A stretch of 59,861 nucleotides of DNA from Oscillospiraceae bacterium (GCA_902787975.1 CADAIP010000012.1:1-59861), one strand, 5' to 3'. Counted from the stretch's first letter, positions 37,466 to 48,549 are shown. Program-made: numbers and translations. The notes: generated from the letters alone by a model not told the origin.

Positions 37466-38374
37466 ATGGCATTCACGATCAGGATCTATGAGAATAACGA
37501 ATACATTTACAGCCTTCTCAAGAAAAGACTCGGGAGCTTTTATCCTGATGCATATATTGTTAATCCACTTCTTGAAGAGGAGAACGATGATGACAGGTTC
37601 AGTGATTTCACAAAAGTCATATATGATCCTGCAAGCATTAACAAAGACGATGTTTCCAACACATCTGAATCACCCATTAGACTTACGGATGACGGCGGAA
37701 TGATTGATTGTTCCAGCTTGCTTTCAATGCTTACACCCAAAGCAGACGTACCTTCAATTCAACAACCGCTTACAGGAACCCTCACCGCCGTCATTCCGTT
37801 CGTCTACTCAGATGTAAGGGACCGGTTTATATACGATCTTGAATCAGATCTTACCGGAGCAGACTTCAATATAAGACTCGACTTTACAAGCAGGCTCAGA
37901 GCTTTATGGAGAAGTTCACAAAAAACCAACATGACATCACTTCTCATGGACTGCAGGTCAAGAAAGTTCAAACCTGAAGACATTCTCAAATACTGCAACA
38001 TGGACGATTCAGGATTTCTTACTCCGGGGAGCTGTAAAAACAATGATGATGTATACGATCTCGGGATCGAACGTTCAACCACGCTGATGAACCTTGCTTC
38101 TGACCTGACTCATTCAAAAGAAAGAGCAGTTAATGTGCTCGCAGTTGTTGAAGGGTTCCGCAATGCCGATCTGCCAGGTCTTCTTGCCGGATGCGATAAG
38201 GTATTCATTCTTCTTCCTGCAAAAAACGCAGGTGAAGATCTCGGTGCCAGAGACCTTATAACAATGCTTACAAAAGCTTTAGGACAGGAAAGGATCTCTG
38301 TCTGGTACGCAGAACAGTCATCTTCCAAAACCGGTGTCGATGATGTCCTATCACAAAGGAGAGTTGCCGTATGA
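37466..38374 (+). CDS. TadZ/CpaE-like protein with degenerate P-loop
   Basis: 302 residues from the ATG with an AAGGAGG site (frame open to 37385). The N-terminus (FTIRIYENNEYIYSLLKKRL, about 1-40) looks like the atypical receiver domain of TadZ/CpaE. The C-terminal part aligns in layout with the MinD-like ATPase domain, but where KGGxGKT is expected it reads IPFVYSDVRDRF (about 113-124), so ATP binding is doubtful. TadZ places the Tad secretion machine at a cell site. It is the first gene in the Tad operon and its TGA overlaps the tadA ATG. The family call rests on context plus fold pattern. Confidence 0.6.
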   Translation: MAFTIRIYENNEYIYSLLKKRLGSFYPDAYIVNPLLEEENDDDRFSDFTKVIYDPASINKDDVSNTSESPIRLTDDGGMIDCSSLLSMLTPKADVPSIQQPLTGTLTAVIPFVYSDVRDRFIYDLESDLTGADFNIRLDFTSRLRALWRSSQKTNMTSLLMDCRSRKFKPEDILKYCNMDDSGFLTPGSCKNNDDVYDLGIERSTTLMNLASDLTHSKERAVNVLAVVEGFRNADLPGLLAGCDKVFILLPAKNAGEDLGARDLITMLTKALGQERISVWYAEQSSSKTGVDDVLSQRRVAV

Positions 38375-39573
38375 CACAGACACAGGTCAGAACAAGCCGT
38401 GATGACATAAAAGAACAGATCACGTACTGCGTTCTAAACGCAATCTCCGGAGAGACAGATCCTTCTGATGAAAAACTCAGGGAGATCATTTCTGATGTTA
38501 TTTCCGAGAACACATCTTACAAAATGAATCTCGACCAGAAACGTGAAATGGCCCAGTCCGTATTTAATTCATTAAGACGTCTGGATGTGATCGAACCTCT
38601 GATGGAAGATCCTTCGATCACGGAGATCATGGTAAACGGTCCTTACAAGATCTTTTTTGAAAGAGGAGGAAAACTCTATAAATCAGACCTGGCTTTCAGA
38701 GACGAAGAGTCTTTGAGGACATGCATTTCCTGTTTCTTTGCAAACCAGAACAGGCCTCTTAACGAAGCTAATCCGATAGCCGACTTAAGACTTCCCGACG
38801 GCTCAAGAGCCAATGCCGTACTTCCTCCTATATCAAGAGAGACTACTGTAACGATCAGAAAGTTTACCGGCATCACGCACGACATTGTCTCGCTTATCAG
38901 ACAAGACTTCATAAGCGAAGAAGCAGCCAGGTTTCTTGCTGAGTGTGTAAGAAACAAAAGGACCATATTCATATGCGGAGGAACCGGGTCAGGAAAAACA
39001 ACGTTTTTAAACAGCCTGAGCAATTTCATCCCAAAGGACGAACGCATCGTAACGATAGAAGATTCGGCAGAACTGAACCTTCAGGGAATAGATAATCTCG
39101 TGCGTATGGAAGCAAGACTCCCTGGCCCTGACGGGACCGGAGAGGTCAACATAGGAATGATGATAAGGGCATCGCTCAGAATGCGTCCGGACAGGATAAT
39201 CGTCGGCGAAGTCAGAGGCAAGGAAAGCGCAGATCTTCTCTCCTGCCTTACGAGCGGTCATCCGGGGTCCATGAGCACGGGACACAGCAACTCATGTCTT
39301 GAGATGATGGAACGTCTTACCGCCATGATACTCTCGGGCTCAAGTCTTCCCTACGATGCGATCCTGTCCCAGGTATCTATGGGAATAAACATTGTGCTTC
39401 ACATCATGAGGAGCCGAGAAGGAAAAAGATACATAGATGAGATCTGTGAGGTAATGCCGCCTCAGGATCACGAATACAGACTCAAAACACTATACAGAAA
39501 CAAAGGAGGGAATCGTCTTGAACGTATCGCAGGCATTGAAGACATCAAAAGCGCAATGGCATACAGAGCATAA
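38371..39573 (+). CDS. tadA: TadA/CpaF secretion ATPase of a Tad/Flp pilus system
   Basis: 400 residues. The VirB11/CpaF-type ATPase is complete: N-terminal domain with PLMEDPSITEIMVNGPYKIF, Walker A FICGGTGSGKTTFL (about 195-208), the Asp box IVTIEDSAEL, Walker B-like MRPDRIIVGEVRG and the His box SGHPGSMSTGHSNS. It powers assembly of the Flp pilus from inside the membrane. ATGA overlap with the preceding gene; AAAGGAGAG ribosome site. The next gene starts 56 bases inside its end. Confidence 0.93.
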   Translation: MTQTQVRTSRDDIKEQITYCVLNAISGETDPSDEKLREIISDVISENTSYKMNLDQKREMAQSVFNSLRRLDVIEPLMEDPSITEIMVNGPYKIFFERGGKLYKSDLAFRDEESLRTCISCFFANQNRPLNEANPIADLRLPDGSRANAVLPPISRETTVTIRKFTGITHDIVSLIRQDFISEEAARFLAECVRNKRTIFICGGTGSGKTTFLNSLSNFIPKDERIVTIEDSAELNLQGIDNLVRMEARLPGPDGTGEVNIGMMIRASLRMRPDRIIVGEVRGKESADLLSCLTSGHPGSMSTGHSNSCLEMMERLTAMILSGSSLPYDAILSQVSMGINIVLHIMRSREGKRYIDEICEVMPPQDHEYRLKTLYRNKGGNRLERIAGIEDIKSAMAYRA

Positions 39574-41083
39574 GAAGATCCACTCCTTCCCTGTTTTTCT
39601 TGCAAAGACAATATGGGTTTACCCTGTCTTTGTGGCAGTCGTTTATTTTGCGTCAGGACTGTTCATTAAATCAGAATTCATAAGGCTGATCCTTGCGATT
39701 ATGCTCAGCATCTTTCCGTGGAAAGAAGCCATGAAAAAGATCTACTCGAATAACTACAGACACATGAGGACACAGCTTCTTGTTCTTTTGCAGGTACTCT
39801 GCACAAGCGTGTCGAGCGGTTATTCGATCGAGAAATCACTTCTTCTGATAAGGCCGGTAATTGAGAAAACATTCGGCAAACGTTCTTTGCTTCTAAAGCC
39901 CCTTATAAATCTTGAGAACAATCTTAAACTGCATGTCAGCCTCGAGGAATCGCTCAATACATTTGCCCAGCAAATAGGGTTTCCCGAAACTGTGCCGGTA
40001 TTCCACGCGCTTGCGATATCGGGCGAGATCGGAAACAACACGTTGTCGATATTAAGAAGTTCGTGTCAGATGCTTTCTGAACTCAATGCTGTACAAGGCG
40101 AGATCGCAGCATCCAATGCGGGAAAGAATGCCGAAGCGGCAATTCTGTGTGCCATGCCATTCGGAGTTACTTTTGCTCTCAATTACATGAGCAAAGAATA
40201 TCTAGATATGGCAAGAAATACCAGAACCGGTTCTTTCCTTCTTGCTGCAGCTTTCGGCATCTGCACCATAGCATGTGCAATGCTTCTTAAGTTCATGTCC
40301 CATGAGCAAGGAAGAAAGGCATATAAATCAGAACATGCCGGCATCATGAACCAGAGCAGCAAGATAACTGCCACGCCTCTGACTTCACTTGCCAAAAAGA
40401 TATTTCCCGCAAGTTTCATCACAGCCAGACACGAACTGTTTAACGAACTGTCGGTAAACCTTGATTACACTTACGAACAATATCTTAAAAAACAGCTTAT
40501 AACGGGTAGTGCCGCCTTTGTTATTTCCACGGCAATACTCGTCACTCTAGACAAGAATCCTCTCTTTTCGCTCGTATTTACGGCCGCGATAATCGTACTG
40601 GGCGGATATGAGATCAGAACTGATGTCGAGCGTAAAAGAGAGGATCTCATGAGTGACATTCCGTTATTCCTATGTCTCATATCAACGCTTCTTGAATCAG
40701 GAATGCAGCTTCCGAAAGCCATTTCCATCTGTTCGAAAGCATTCGAAGAAAACAAGAGTCTTTCACTTGAGATAAAAAATCTAAGGGCAATGATCTTAAG
40801 CGGTATTCCGGCTTCAGATGCAGTCGAAAGATTCTCATTAAGGATACAGATACCTGAAGCACAGGCTGCCCTTCTTCTCATAGCAAGATACGGAAGGCTT
40901 GGATCTGCAGAAGTTCTGAACATGCTGAACCTTCAGTCACAGGCATGCTGGAATCTTTGCAGAAATGCTTCAAGAAAAAGACAGGAACGTGAAGCGTTGG
41001 GAATGATAATCCCAATGACTTTAGACTTCATAAGCGTCCTTATGGTCGCAATGACACCCGCAATTATCTCTCTCGGCATATAA
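39518..41083 (+). CDS. fused TadB-TadC inner-membrane platform protein
   Basis: 521 residues with two T2SSF/TadB-C modules. The first is at about 85-265 (cytoplasmic helices plus two membrane segments near 215-260). The second is at about 375-521, ending in a membrane helix PMTLDFISVLMVAMTPAIIS. Two further N-terminal helices (about 30-70) and a middle pair (about 325-365) complete it. TadB and TadC are usually separate genes; here they read as one. Translation begins at TTG with a strong GGAGGG site seven bases before it. The start is 56 bases inside tadA, indicating coupling. They would form the membrane platform on which TadA acts. Confidence 0.85.
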   Translation: MNVSQALKTSKAQWHTEHKKIHSFPVFLAKTIWVYPVFVAVVYFASGLFIKSEFIRLILAIMLSIFPWKEAMKKIYSNNYRHMRTQLLVLLQVLCTSVSSGYSIEKSLLLIRPVIEKTFGKRSLLLKPLINLENNLKLHVSLEESLNTFAQQIGFPETVPVFHALAISGEIGNNTLSILRSSCQMLSELNAVQGEIAASNAGKNAEAAILCAMPFGVTFALNYMSKEYLDMARNTRTGSFLLAAAFGICTIACAMLLKFMSHEQGRKAYKSEHAGIMNQSSKITATPLTSLAKKIFPASFITARHELFNELSVNLDYTYEQYLKKQLITGSAAFVISTAILVTLDKNPLFSLVFTAAIIVLGGYEIRTDVERKREDLMSDIPLFLCLISTLLESGMQLPKAISICSKAFEENKSLSLEIKNLRAMILSGIPASDAVERFSLRIQIPEAQAALLLIARYGRLGSAEVLNMLNLQSQACWNLCRNASRKRQEREALGMIIPMTLDFISVLMVAMTPAIISLGI

Positions 41084-41098
41084 AGGAGGAAAACGAAA

Positions 41099-41272
41099 AT
41101 GAGAAGAACAGCCAAACGGATGAACAGAAAAGGTATGGGAACCGTTGAAATAGTTATCATCATCGCGGTCCTCGTCGCACTTGCACTGCTTTTCAGGGCA
41201 GGCCTCACAGAGTACGGACAGAAGGTCATGGATTTCTGTTTTAACGATTCGACAATAACAGATGCATTCTAA
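41099..41272 (+). CDS. Flp-type pilin precursor (57 residues)
   Basis: A short gene with an AAAGGAGG site. The peptide begins MRRTAKRMNRKG, then MGTVEIVIIIAVLVALALLF, then a polar tail ending DSTITDAF. The Gly12 before Met13 with Glu17 at mature position +5 is the type IV/Flp prepilin cleavage pattern. A hydrophobic helix follows directly. It would be the pilus subunit polymerised by TadA and the fused TadB-C. No prepilin peptidase gene is in the window, so one must be elsewhere if the pilin is processed. Confidence 0.8.
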   Translation: MRRTAKRMNRKGMGTVEIVIIIAVLVALALLFRAGLTEYGQKVMDFCFNDSTITDAF

Positions 41273-41319
41273 ACGTGATTTTGAAGGATAAGTTTTTGAG
41301 TAAATAAAGGAAAAGTGAA

Positions 41320-42594
41320 ATGCAGATAAAGAAGGGACCCTACGGATATTACGCTCTCGAGAAGTTTGACGATCCGGATTCATTATGCACCTACGCCGAG
41401 GAGGTAATTGCCGGAAACAGTTCAGACTTCTACCTTAAGCCAAGTACTGAATATTTAGGCAGAGGAATAATGTGCAGTTTTGAATTTTCAGGATTCATGC
41501 AGATAACTGACCCGGAATTTTCCGTGTTTTCGCCGGGCAGAAAGAATACACCGAACAAGAAAGAATTAAAGAACCTCAGCCTGAGGCGTAAATCTGCCGG
41601 GGACCTTTTTTATACCTTCGTAAAACTTTTAGATAACCTCGTCTCCCCTTCCTGCATCGTGCTCGATCCGGACATGATATTCACCGATTCGGAAGGCATC
41701 ACTATAAAGCTGTGCTGTCTTCCACAAAAGATCACACCTGACAGACTCTGCTTATCTTCAATTGATGCGCTTAAACTTGAAAAACTCCTTAACTGCGATT
41801 TCTTCAAAAACGTCATCTCTGACGATGAGAAAAATGCGTTAGTTTACAGCGTAAGGGAAAACAACGAGGATATGTTCCTTAAGATAGCAGGAATAATCAG
41901 AGGAACTGATGAAGATTCGGTTCCCTTTATGAAGTCTCAGAATACCGGCGAGAAAAGGAAAACAATCAATCTGCCACACAGCATTAATGCGCTTTCAAAA
42001 ACAGAAAAAGACCTTATTATCGCCTGTTTATCGGCAGTTTTGGCATTGCTTCTTTTGCTTAATAAAATGGCACTTCCCTGCTTTCTGTTCTTCTTCCTTT
42101 CAGCGGTAATATTGTCCGTATCGATACTGAATCAGAAAAAGCGCGAAGAATTCATAAGAAAAGAAGAATCACAGAAGAAATCAAAACAGAGAAGTTCAAT
42201 CCTGTTTTCAGATGATCCTGTTCCTGAATATGATTCAGCCCAGACACATAAAGAAACTAATGATGAACCTATAAGACAATATAAACCACTGACATCGGGA
42301 ATGCTTACGCTTATTTCTGACAGCAAAGGAGTCAGATCTAAATATTCAATTTATCTGGATGAGACATGCATCGGATCAGATTGTTTCTTATCCGACATAG
42401 TAATCGACGATCCGGAAATAGCTCCTCTTCATGCAGTCATCAAACAAAAAGAAGGAACGTTCTATTTAATGCCTTCCAAGGGCACAGGTAAAACACATAT
42501 TGAAGACTCTCCGGTTGATAACGGAAAATCTTATGAGATCAAATCAGGACAAAAGATAACATTCGGAGAAATAGAATTCAGATTCAGCTGCTAG
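41320..42594 (+). CDS. DUF6382-like membrane protein with C-terminal FHA domain
   Basis: 424 residues. The soluble N-terminal region (about 1-215, YGYYALEKF start) matches the DUF6382-type proteins that occur in Gram-positive Tad loci. Two membrane segments (about 227-268), a Lys/Ser-rich linker and an FHA fold (about 335-424) follow. The FHA phosphothreonine motifs are partly lost: IGSDCFLSDIVIDD lacks the usual Arg after Gly, while APLHAVI keeps the His. So phosphopeptide binding is uncertain. It lies 48 bases after the pilin with an AAAGGAA site and may link the pilus machine to kinase signalling. Confidence 0.7.
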   Translation: MQIKKGPYGYYALEKFDDPDSLCTYAEEVIAGNSSDFYLKPSTEYLGRGIMCSFEFSGFMQITDPEFSVFSPGRKNTPNKKELKNLSLRRKSAGDLFYTFVKLLDNLVSPSCIVLDPDMIFTDSEGITIKLCCLPQKITPDRLCLSSIDALKLEKLLNCDFFKNVISDDEKNALVYSVRENNEDMFLKIAGIIRGTDEDSVPFMKSQNTGEKRKTINLPHSINALSKTEKDLIIACLSAVLALLLLLNKMALPCFLFFFLSAVILSVSILNQKKREEFIRKEESQKKSKQRSSILFSDDPVPEYDSAQTHKETNDEPIRQYKPLTSGMLTLISDSKGVRSKYSIYLDETCIGSDCFLSDIVIDDPEIAPLHAVIKQKEGTFYLMPSKGTGKTHIEDSPVDNGKSYEIKSGQKITFGEIEFRFSC

Positions 42595-42597
42595 TAC

Positions 42598-42987
42598 ATG
42601 AATACGATTGGGACAATAGATATATCTCAACTAAACTCACCCCCGGAAAAAGCTGAATTTGAAACAGCCAAATATTTTGCTAATTTAGGTAAAAACATAG
42701 TTTTTATACATCCAAATGCAATACCAAAACAACATACTCCTGACATTATAATGGATGGTGTTGAATGGGAAATCAAATGTCCTATAGGTGAAAGCAAAAG
42801 AACCATAGAAAACAATATACGCAAAGCAATTAAGCAATCTCAAAATATCATATTTGACCTAAGAAATACTAAGTTGGCTGAAGCAAAAAGCATTCATAAA
42901 CTTGAACTGGAATTTAAGCTAAATTCCCAGCTTAAAAAACTATACATAATAAGAAAAGATTGTACTCTTCTATCTTACAAAAAATAA
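42598..42987 (+). CDS. PD-(D/E)XK nuclease-like domain protein, CdiA C-terminal tRNase type
   Basis: 129 residues with a single nuclease-like domain. Pro48-Asp49 (TPDII) and Glu58-Ile-Lys60 (EWEIK) form a PD-(D/E)XK core after a helix with Glu20 and Glu22, and a following RKAIKQSQNIIFDLRNTK helix-strand agrees with CdiA C-terminal tRNase-type toxin domains, also found at ends of phage head and ICE proteins. It begins three bases after the FHA stop but has no good ribosome site, and it is visibly more AT-rich and A-rich than its neighbours, suggesting separate origin. No immunity-like gene is adjacent. Toxin or DNA/RNA-processing role is inferred. A terminator follows. Confidence 0.6.
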   Translation: MNTIGTIDISQLNSPPEKAEFETAKYFANLGKNIVFIHPNAIPKQHTPDIIMDGVEWEIKCPIGESKRTIENNIRKAIKQSQNIIFDLRNTKLAEAKSIHKLELEFKLNSQLKKLYIIRKDCTLLSYKK

Positions 42988-43028
42988 CATTGATTTTTCA
43001 TTTCCAAGTGATATTATCTAGATAAGAT

Positions 43029-43070
43029 AAGGCTCGACCCACTGCTGGATAGCGGAGGGCCCAGAGCCTT
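43029..43070. terminator. terminator between Tad operon and atpC
   Basis: AAGGCTC (43029-43035) pairs with GAGCCTT (43064-43070) with further C/G pairing inside, followed by TTTCTTTT on the plus strand. It ends the plus-strand Tad unit and could also act on the convergent atp transcript. A perfect palindrome TTATCTAGATAA (43014-43025) lies just before it. Confidence 0.7.
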
Positions 43071-43096
43071 TTTCTTTTGGCTCGGTTTCCTTGCAA

Positions 43097-43603
43097 TTAC
43101 TGAAGTCTCGGAATCTTTCCGTCAGGGAAATCGCTCTTTTTATAGTCGGCAAGTCTTTCTCTCTGCTGGTCAGTACCGTAACGCTCGATAAAACGCATTC
43201 TTGCAAGAGCACGCTTTCCTTTTGCAACACTGTCTTCAGAAAATACCGGTCTGCCGTTCTTGTCCTGATGAGTCTTTATCTCTTCGATCGCTGCTTTGTA
43301 AGCGTTGATTATTCTTCTGAGCCTAATGTCTTCTGGCCACTCGGCAGAATTACAGACAATGAGTGCGAGCATACCGTTGATCTCACAATAACCTTCAGAG
43401 AGCATGCAGTATCTTGTCTTGCCGTTAGTCGTAAGTGCACATGCACCGGGTTCCAATGCAGCTACAAAAGGAGAATGTCCGGCCATAAAGCCGAACTCAC
43501 CGTCAATTGTGGGAATTCTGACACTGTCAACCTGGCCCTCGAAGAAATCTTCGTAGGGTGTAACGATAAGCAGGTTGATCTTATGTGAAGAATGCTCAGC
43601 CAT
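43097..43603 (-). CDS. atpC: ATP synthase F1 subunit epsilon
   Basis: 168 residues. The N-terminal beta sandwich (LLIVTPYEDFFEGQVDSVRI, PTIDGEFGFMAGHSP) is typical. The C-terminal part (about 90-168) is helical and about 30 residues longer than the usual 135, ending in RERLADYKKSDFPDGKI. Epsilon couples the rotor to F1 and can inhibit hydrolysis. Last gene of the atp operon, eight bases after atpD. Confidence 0.93.
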   Translation of the reverse strand: MAEHSSHKINLLIVTPYEDFFEGQVDSVRIPTIDGEFGFMAGHSPFVAALEPGACALTTNGKTRYCMLSEGYCEINGMLALIVCNSAEWPEDIRLRRIINAYKAAIEEIKTHQDKNGRPVFSEDSVAKGKRALARMRFIERYGTDQQRERLADYKKSDFPDGKIPRLQ

Positions 43604-43611
43604 AACAGTGA

Positions 43612-46009
<2,398 letters not shown>

Positions 46010-46013
46010 AAGA

Positions 46014-47978
46014 TCAGTAGTCCTCGACGTACTCCTCGTGCTCGGCAAGGAATGTTTCCTTATATTCCTCGTATGCCGAATCGATCTCGGACTTTATCTC
46101 GTCAGTAAATACCTTGCCGTCCGTTATCTCTTCGAAGATATTCGGATGACGGAGTCTTATGTCTGCGAAAAGTGCTGTATAGAACTCTGTAATGTCTTCA
46201 GTTGCAAGGAAGTTGAACTTGTCCGAAGTAGCACAGTACAGAAGGATTACTTCTGCTGCCATCGTAAGAGGAGAGAATCTCTCCTGCTTCAACACTTCGT
46301 TAAGAACGACACCTCTCTTGATCTGGAGCTGAGTATTCTCATCGAGGTCGGAACCAAACTGTGAGAATGATGCCATTTCACGTGCCTGAGCCAATGAGAT
46401 TCTCAAAGGTCCGGCAACTTTCTTGACTGCCTTGGTTTGTGCGGCACCGCCTACACGGGATACGGAAAGACCTACGTTTACGGCAGGTCTCTGGCCTGAG
46501 AAGAATAGCTCAGGTGACAGATAGATCTGACCATCTGTGATGGAGATAACGTTCGTCGGGATATAAGCCGAGATATCGTTACCCTGCGTCTCAACGATAG
46601 GAAGCGCAGTGATGGAACCTCCGCCGAGCTCGTCTGAGAGCTTTGCGGCTCTCTCCAAAAGTCTTGAATGCAGATAGAAGACATCGCCCGGATAAGCTTC
46701 TCTTCCCGGAGGTCTTCTGAGGAGCAATGAAATAGCTCTGTATGCCTGTGCGTGCTTTGAAAGGTCATCGTAAACGATGAGCACGTCCTTGTGATAATCG
46801 TACATGAACTTCTCCGCGATGGCGCATGCGGAGAAAGGTGCAATATACTGCATTGCTGCTGACTCTGAAGCTGAGGCAGCGACTATGACCGTATAGTCCA
46901 GAGCGCCGCGCTTTTCGAGAAGGCCTGCAGTTGCAACGATATTTGACATCTTCTGTCCGATCGGGACATAAACGCAGATGACATTCTCATTTTTCTGGTT
47001 AATGATCGTATCCAGAGCGATAGACGTCTTGCCTGTCTGACGGTCACCGATGATGAGCTCTCTCTGTCCTCTTCCGATAGGTGTAAGGGCATCGATGGCT
47101 GTAATTCCCGTGAACAGAGGTGTATCAACGGGGGCTCTGTCGATGATCAAAGGCGCAGGAGATTCTACCGGGCGCTCTTCCGTATATCTGATGACGCCCT
47201 TGCCGTCGATAGGATGGCCCAGGGCATCTACAACTCTTCCCAAAAGGCCCATACCTACAGGTACGGAACAAGTCGTCATGGTACGTTTGCAGGTCATGCT
47301 CTCAACTACGGTGTCTTCACCTGTAAGGAGAACGACGCCGACCTTGGTTTTCTCAAGGTTCATGGCAATGCCTGTAGCACCGGATGCGAAATAGATAAGC
47401 TCGTTGAGCATGCAGTTGCGAAGGCCGGTAACGGAAGCAACACCATCTGAGATGGCAGATACACGGCCGATCTCGTCCTTGTGCTCACGTGAAACAAATG
47501 CATTCTCTACACGCTTGTCGAGTTCTTCATCAGAAAGTTCGAAGATCTCGACATTATCAATACTTAACTGACTGGATTCAGGAAACTGTTCAAGAGCTTT
47601 CTCCAGATCCTTTTTAACTTTAGTTGCAGGGAAATCCTCTTCCGTAAGAGCTTTTCTTTGTGCTGCGATTCCATCTTCGTAGCCGTCAATAGAACGCGTA
47701 CGCTTAATGAAGGAACCGATTCTGTCAAGCTGTCCCTTTACGGAATAGTCGTAACGGCTTCCCTGGAAATAGATAATAAAACCGCCGATGAGATTCTCAC
47801 GCAACTCAATGGAGAGACGGTAATCTTCGATCTCATTTACTTCGGCAAACTTGGCGGCAACCCTGGTAAGTTTTTCCTCAGGAATGTCACCGGCTGTCTC
47901 TATACGCAGAGACGGGCCTCTAGATTTTGCCTTGCCGGCAGCCTTAATTTCATTATTGTCTGACGGGTTATTACTCAC
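46014..47978 (-). CDS. atpA: fusion of ATP synthase delta C-terminal domain with alpha subunit
   Basis: 654 residues against about 505 for ordinary alpha. Residues about 24-95 match the delta (AtpH) C-terminal domain: DIPEEKLTRVAAKFAEV, ENLIGGFIIYFQGSRYDYSV (LIGG and D-S-V core), KGQLDRIGSF. A linker of about 50-70 residues leads to alpha: EHKDEIGRVSAISDGVASVTGL, Walker A GDRQTGKTS (311-319), SRVGGAAQT. Alpha's Walker A is normally near 169, so about 142 residues are added. The delta N-terminal six-helix domain is absent and no separate atpH exists; atpF ends eight bases inside this gene. From about residue 93 to Met190 no ATG, GTG or TTG codon is in frame, so free alpha is unlikely. Alpha itself is complete. 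Confidence 0.92.
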   Translation of the reverse strand: MSNNPSDNNEIKAAGKAKSRGPSLRIETAGDIPEEKLTRVAAKFAEVNEIEDYRLSIELRENLIGGFIIYFQGSRYDYSVKGQLDRIGSFIKRTRSIDGYEDGIAAQRKALTEEDFPATKVKKDLEKALEQFPESSQLSIDNVEIFELSDEELDKRVENAFVSREHKDEIGRVSAISDGVASVTGLRNCMLNELIYFASGATGIAMNLEKTKVGVVLLTGEDTVVESMTCKRTMTTCSVPVGMGLLGRVVDALGHPIDGKGVIRYTEERPVESPAPLIIDRAPVDTPLFTGITAIDALTPIGRGQRELIIGDRQTGKTSIALDTIINQKNENVICVYVPIGQKMSNIVATAGLLEKRGALDYTVIVAASASESAAMQYIAPFSACAIAEKFMYDYHKDVLIVYDDLSKHAQAYRAISLLLRRPPGREAYPGDVFYLHSRLLERAAKLSDELGGGSITALPIVETQGNDISAYIPTNVISITDGQIYLSPELFFSGQRPAVNVGLSVSRVGGAAQTKAVKKVAGPLRISLAQAREMASFSQFGSDLDENTQLQIKRGVVLNEVLKQERFSPLTMAAEVILLYCATSDKFNFLATEDITEFYTALFADIRLRHPNIFEEITDGKVFTDEIKSEIDSAYEEYKETFLAEHEEYVEDY

Positions 47979-48549
47979 TCTTAGCTACCTCTTGGCTGAG
48001 GATCTCTTCTGTGTGCTTTGCAGCGGACTTGCTGAGTTCATCCTTGGATACCGCATCACCTATTATGTGACCTGCGATCTGAACTGAGAGATCGGCGATA
48101 TCGTCTTTCATGGACTCAAAGGCATTACGCTTCATCCTTGCAGCATCTTCTTCGGCTCTGACAATGATCTGCTGAGCCTCTTCATTCGCCTGTTCGATAA
48201 CGGCCTTGCTCTGTTTTTCGGCATTGGCTTTGGCCTCTTCCATGATTGCAGAGCCTTTTCGCTTTGCGTCATCGATGGTCTCTTTGGAAGAATCTACGAT
48301 TGCCTGTGCTTCTTCCCTGGCCTTTTTAGCCTCTTCGAGCTCGGCGTCAAGCGCTTCCTGGCGTGAATGTATAAGCTTAAGGATCTTCTTATACGCGAAC
48401 AGTCTGAAAACCACGAATACCAATAAGATATTGAATATCGTGATAACGGCAGTTACAGCGTATCCTGCAAACTGATCGGGCGAAAAGAGATTGGACTCTC
48501 CTGCCTCAAATAACAGCTCCGGTAAATATGACATACTGTTTAGCTCCAT
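47971..48549 (-). CDS. atpF: ATP synthase F0 subunit b
   Basis: 192 residues: one membrane helix (about 28-50) and a long charged coiled coil (about 55-170) with the pattern EEAKKAREEAQAIVDSSKET. It is the peripheral stalk that normally binds subunit delta. Here the next gene starts inside its end and encodes the delta domain fused to alpha. The start may instead be the ATG at 48534, which has its own GGAG site. Confidence 0.93.
   Translation of the reverse strand: MELNSMSYLPELLFEAGESNLFSPDQFAGYAVTAVITIFNILLVFVVFRLFAYKKILKLIHSRQEALDAELEEAKKAREEAQAIVDSSKETIDDAKRKGSAIMEEAKANAEKQSKAVIEQANEEAQQIIVRAEEDAARMKRNAFESMKDDIADLSVQIAGHIIGDAVSKDELSKSAAKHTEEILSQEVAKSE

Noticed and set aside
43091..43588. 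165-residue frame opposite atpC
   Set aside because: Mirror of atpC codon usage; no independent support.
47400..47700. Separate translation of alpha inside the delta-alpha gene
   Set aside because: No in-frame ATG, GTG or TTG and no ribosome site between about residue 93 and Met190.
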